Shown one piece after another: positions 4,871 to 5,231 of a DNA stretch of 5,231 nucleotides. Below the pieces are notes generated by a model. That model was not told the origin of the DNA, did no database searches, and saw only the letters and a program-made list of their open reading frames with translations. A program made the translations under genes and the position numbers. This DNA is from Hyphomicrobiales bacterium (GTDB lineage: Bacteria; Pseudomonadota; Alphaproteobacteria; Rhizobiales; S144-23). The stretch is from assembly GCA_015494375.1 (NCBI GenBank), contig WGBL01000401.1, forward strand, positions 1 to 5,231. The letters run 5' to 3'. The number at the start of each line of letters is the position of its first letter. The first letter of the stretch is position 1.

Positions 4871-5231
4871 ATGTCGATATGGCATTCTAGCAGTTCTAGC
4901 AGCTTGCAAGCGCGCCATGGCTTGGCGCTCGCTCTCACTTCGTTTTTCGCCTTATTCTGGATTGCGGTTTTGATCGCCTCAGGCGGGGCGCCGGCAATGG
5001 GCGCCGAAAGGCTCAGCGCCGGCCAGCGTGCCATCGCAGAGGCCGGCGAGGGCTTAGGCTCCGCCCGCCCCGGCCCCGTAATCGAGGTCCGGCTCGACAG
5101 GCCCGATGGCGTTTACCGCATCGGTGAAAATGTCACCGTGATCGTCAGGGTGCGAGAGGATGCCTACGTTACGGTTTTCGATCTCGGCACCTCCGGCATT
5201 GTCCATCAGCTCTTCCCCAACGCCTATCAGG
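4871..5231 (+). CDS. Exported DUF4384-domain protein, 5' part (runs off window)
   Basis: The ATG at 4871 has AGGGG (4857-4861) nine bases upstream and opens a frame that stays open to the window edge (120 codons). The N-terminus has an unusual run of six serines (6-11), then R15-H16, then a long hydrophobic stretch LALALTSFFALFWIAVLI (18-35) and small residues SGGAPAMGA (37-45). This fits a Sec signal peptide cleaved near A45, with a single N-terminal membrane anchor as the alternative. No lipobox cysteine is present. From residue 70 the sequence VIEVRLDRPDGVYRIGENVT, then DAYVTVFDLGTSG (97-109) and LFPNAY (114-119), matches from memory the DUF4384 pattern: a beta-rich domain with a YRxGE-like opening, a DAYVxVFD strand and an LFPN motif. 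The molecular function of DUF4384 is not established, so I assign none. The C-terminal half is unseen and may hold further domains. The domain call is fairly sure; cell location is an inference from the signal sequence. Confidence 0.85.
   Translation, partial: MSIWHSSSSSSLQARHGLALALTSFFALFWIAVLIASGGAPAMGAERLSAGQRAIAEAGEGLGSARPGPVIEVRLDRPDGVYRIGENVTVIVRVREDAYVTVFDLGTSGIVHQLFPNAYQ

Noticed and set aside
4539..4973. Open frame of 144 codons between lpxC and the DUF4384 gene
   Set aside because: It overlaps the start of the DUF4384 gene in another frame, has Arg/Pro/Ala-rich content typical of noncoding GC-rich DNA, and no convincing start signal.

Overview
This window is a piece of a division and cell wall (dcw) locus from a GC-rich bacterium, most probably an alphaproteobacterium. 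The evidence for that lineage is the order ftsA-ftsZ-lpxC on one strand, the wording of the FtsZ GTPase core, the very long acidic/proline-rich FtsZ linker, and a C-terminal FtsZ peptide of the EIPxF type. I cannot name a genus. All four genes lie on the + strand and no mobile element, tRNA, rRNA or CRISPR array is visible.

Layout: 1-1131 is the 3' part of ftsA (membrane tether of FtsZ; its N-terminus lies before the window). A 115-nt spacer with GC-rich, mutually exclusive pairing segments leads to ftsZ (1247-3019, 590 aa). A 559-nt gap follows. It holds a weak promoter candidate, a degenerate 18-bp (2 x 9 bp) purine-rich tandem repeat array (3217-3403), a GC-rich hairpin, and a duplicated CACAGGGG(G)AC element whose second copy is the ribosome binding site of lpxC. 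lpxC (3579-4532, 317 aa) encodes the zinc deacetylase of lipid A synthesis. A 338-nt gap with two perfect dyads and a fair sigma70-like promoter precedes the last gene. That gene (from 4871, running off the end) encodes an exported protein with a DUF4384-type domain.

How the genes fit together: FtsA anchors FtsZ filaments to the inner membrane to build the Z-ring, and LpxC commits UDP-3-O-acyl-GlcNAc to lipid A, so envelope growth and division are encoded side by side as in many proteobacteria. The long gaps on either side of lpxC suggest that it and the DUF4384 gene have their own promoters instead of forming a tight operon with ftsZ.

The core genes are ordinary and intact. The least explained structure is the tandem repeat array upstream of lpxC. 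I found no convincing sign of a wholly new biological system here.
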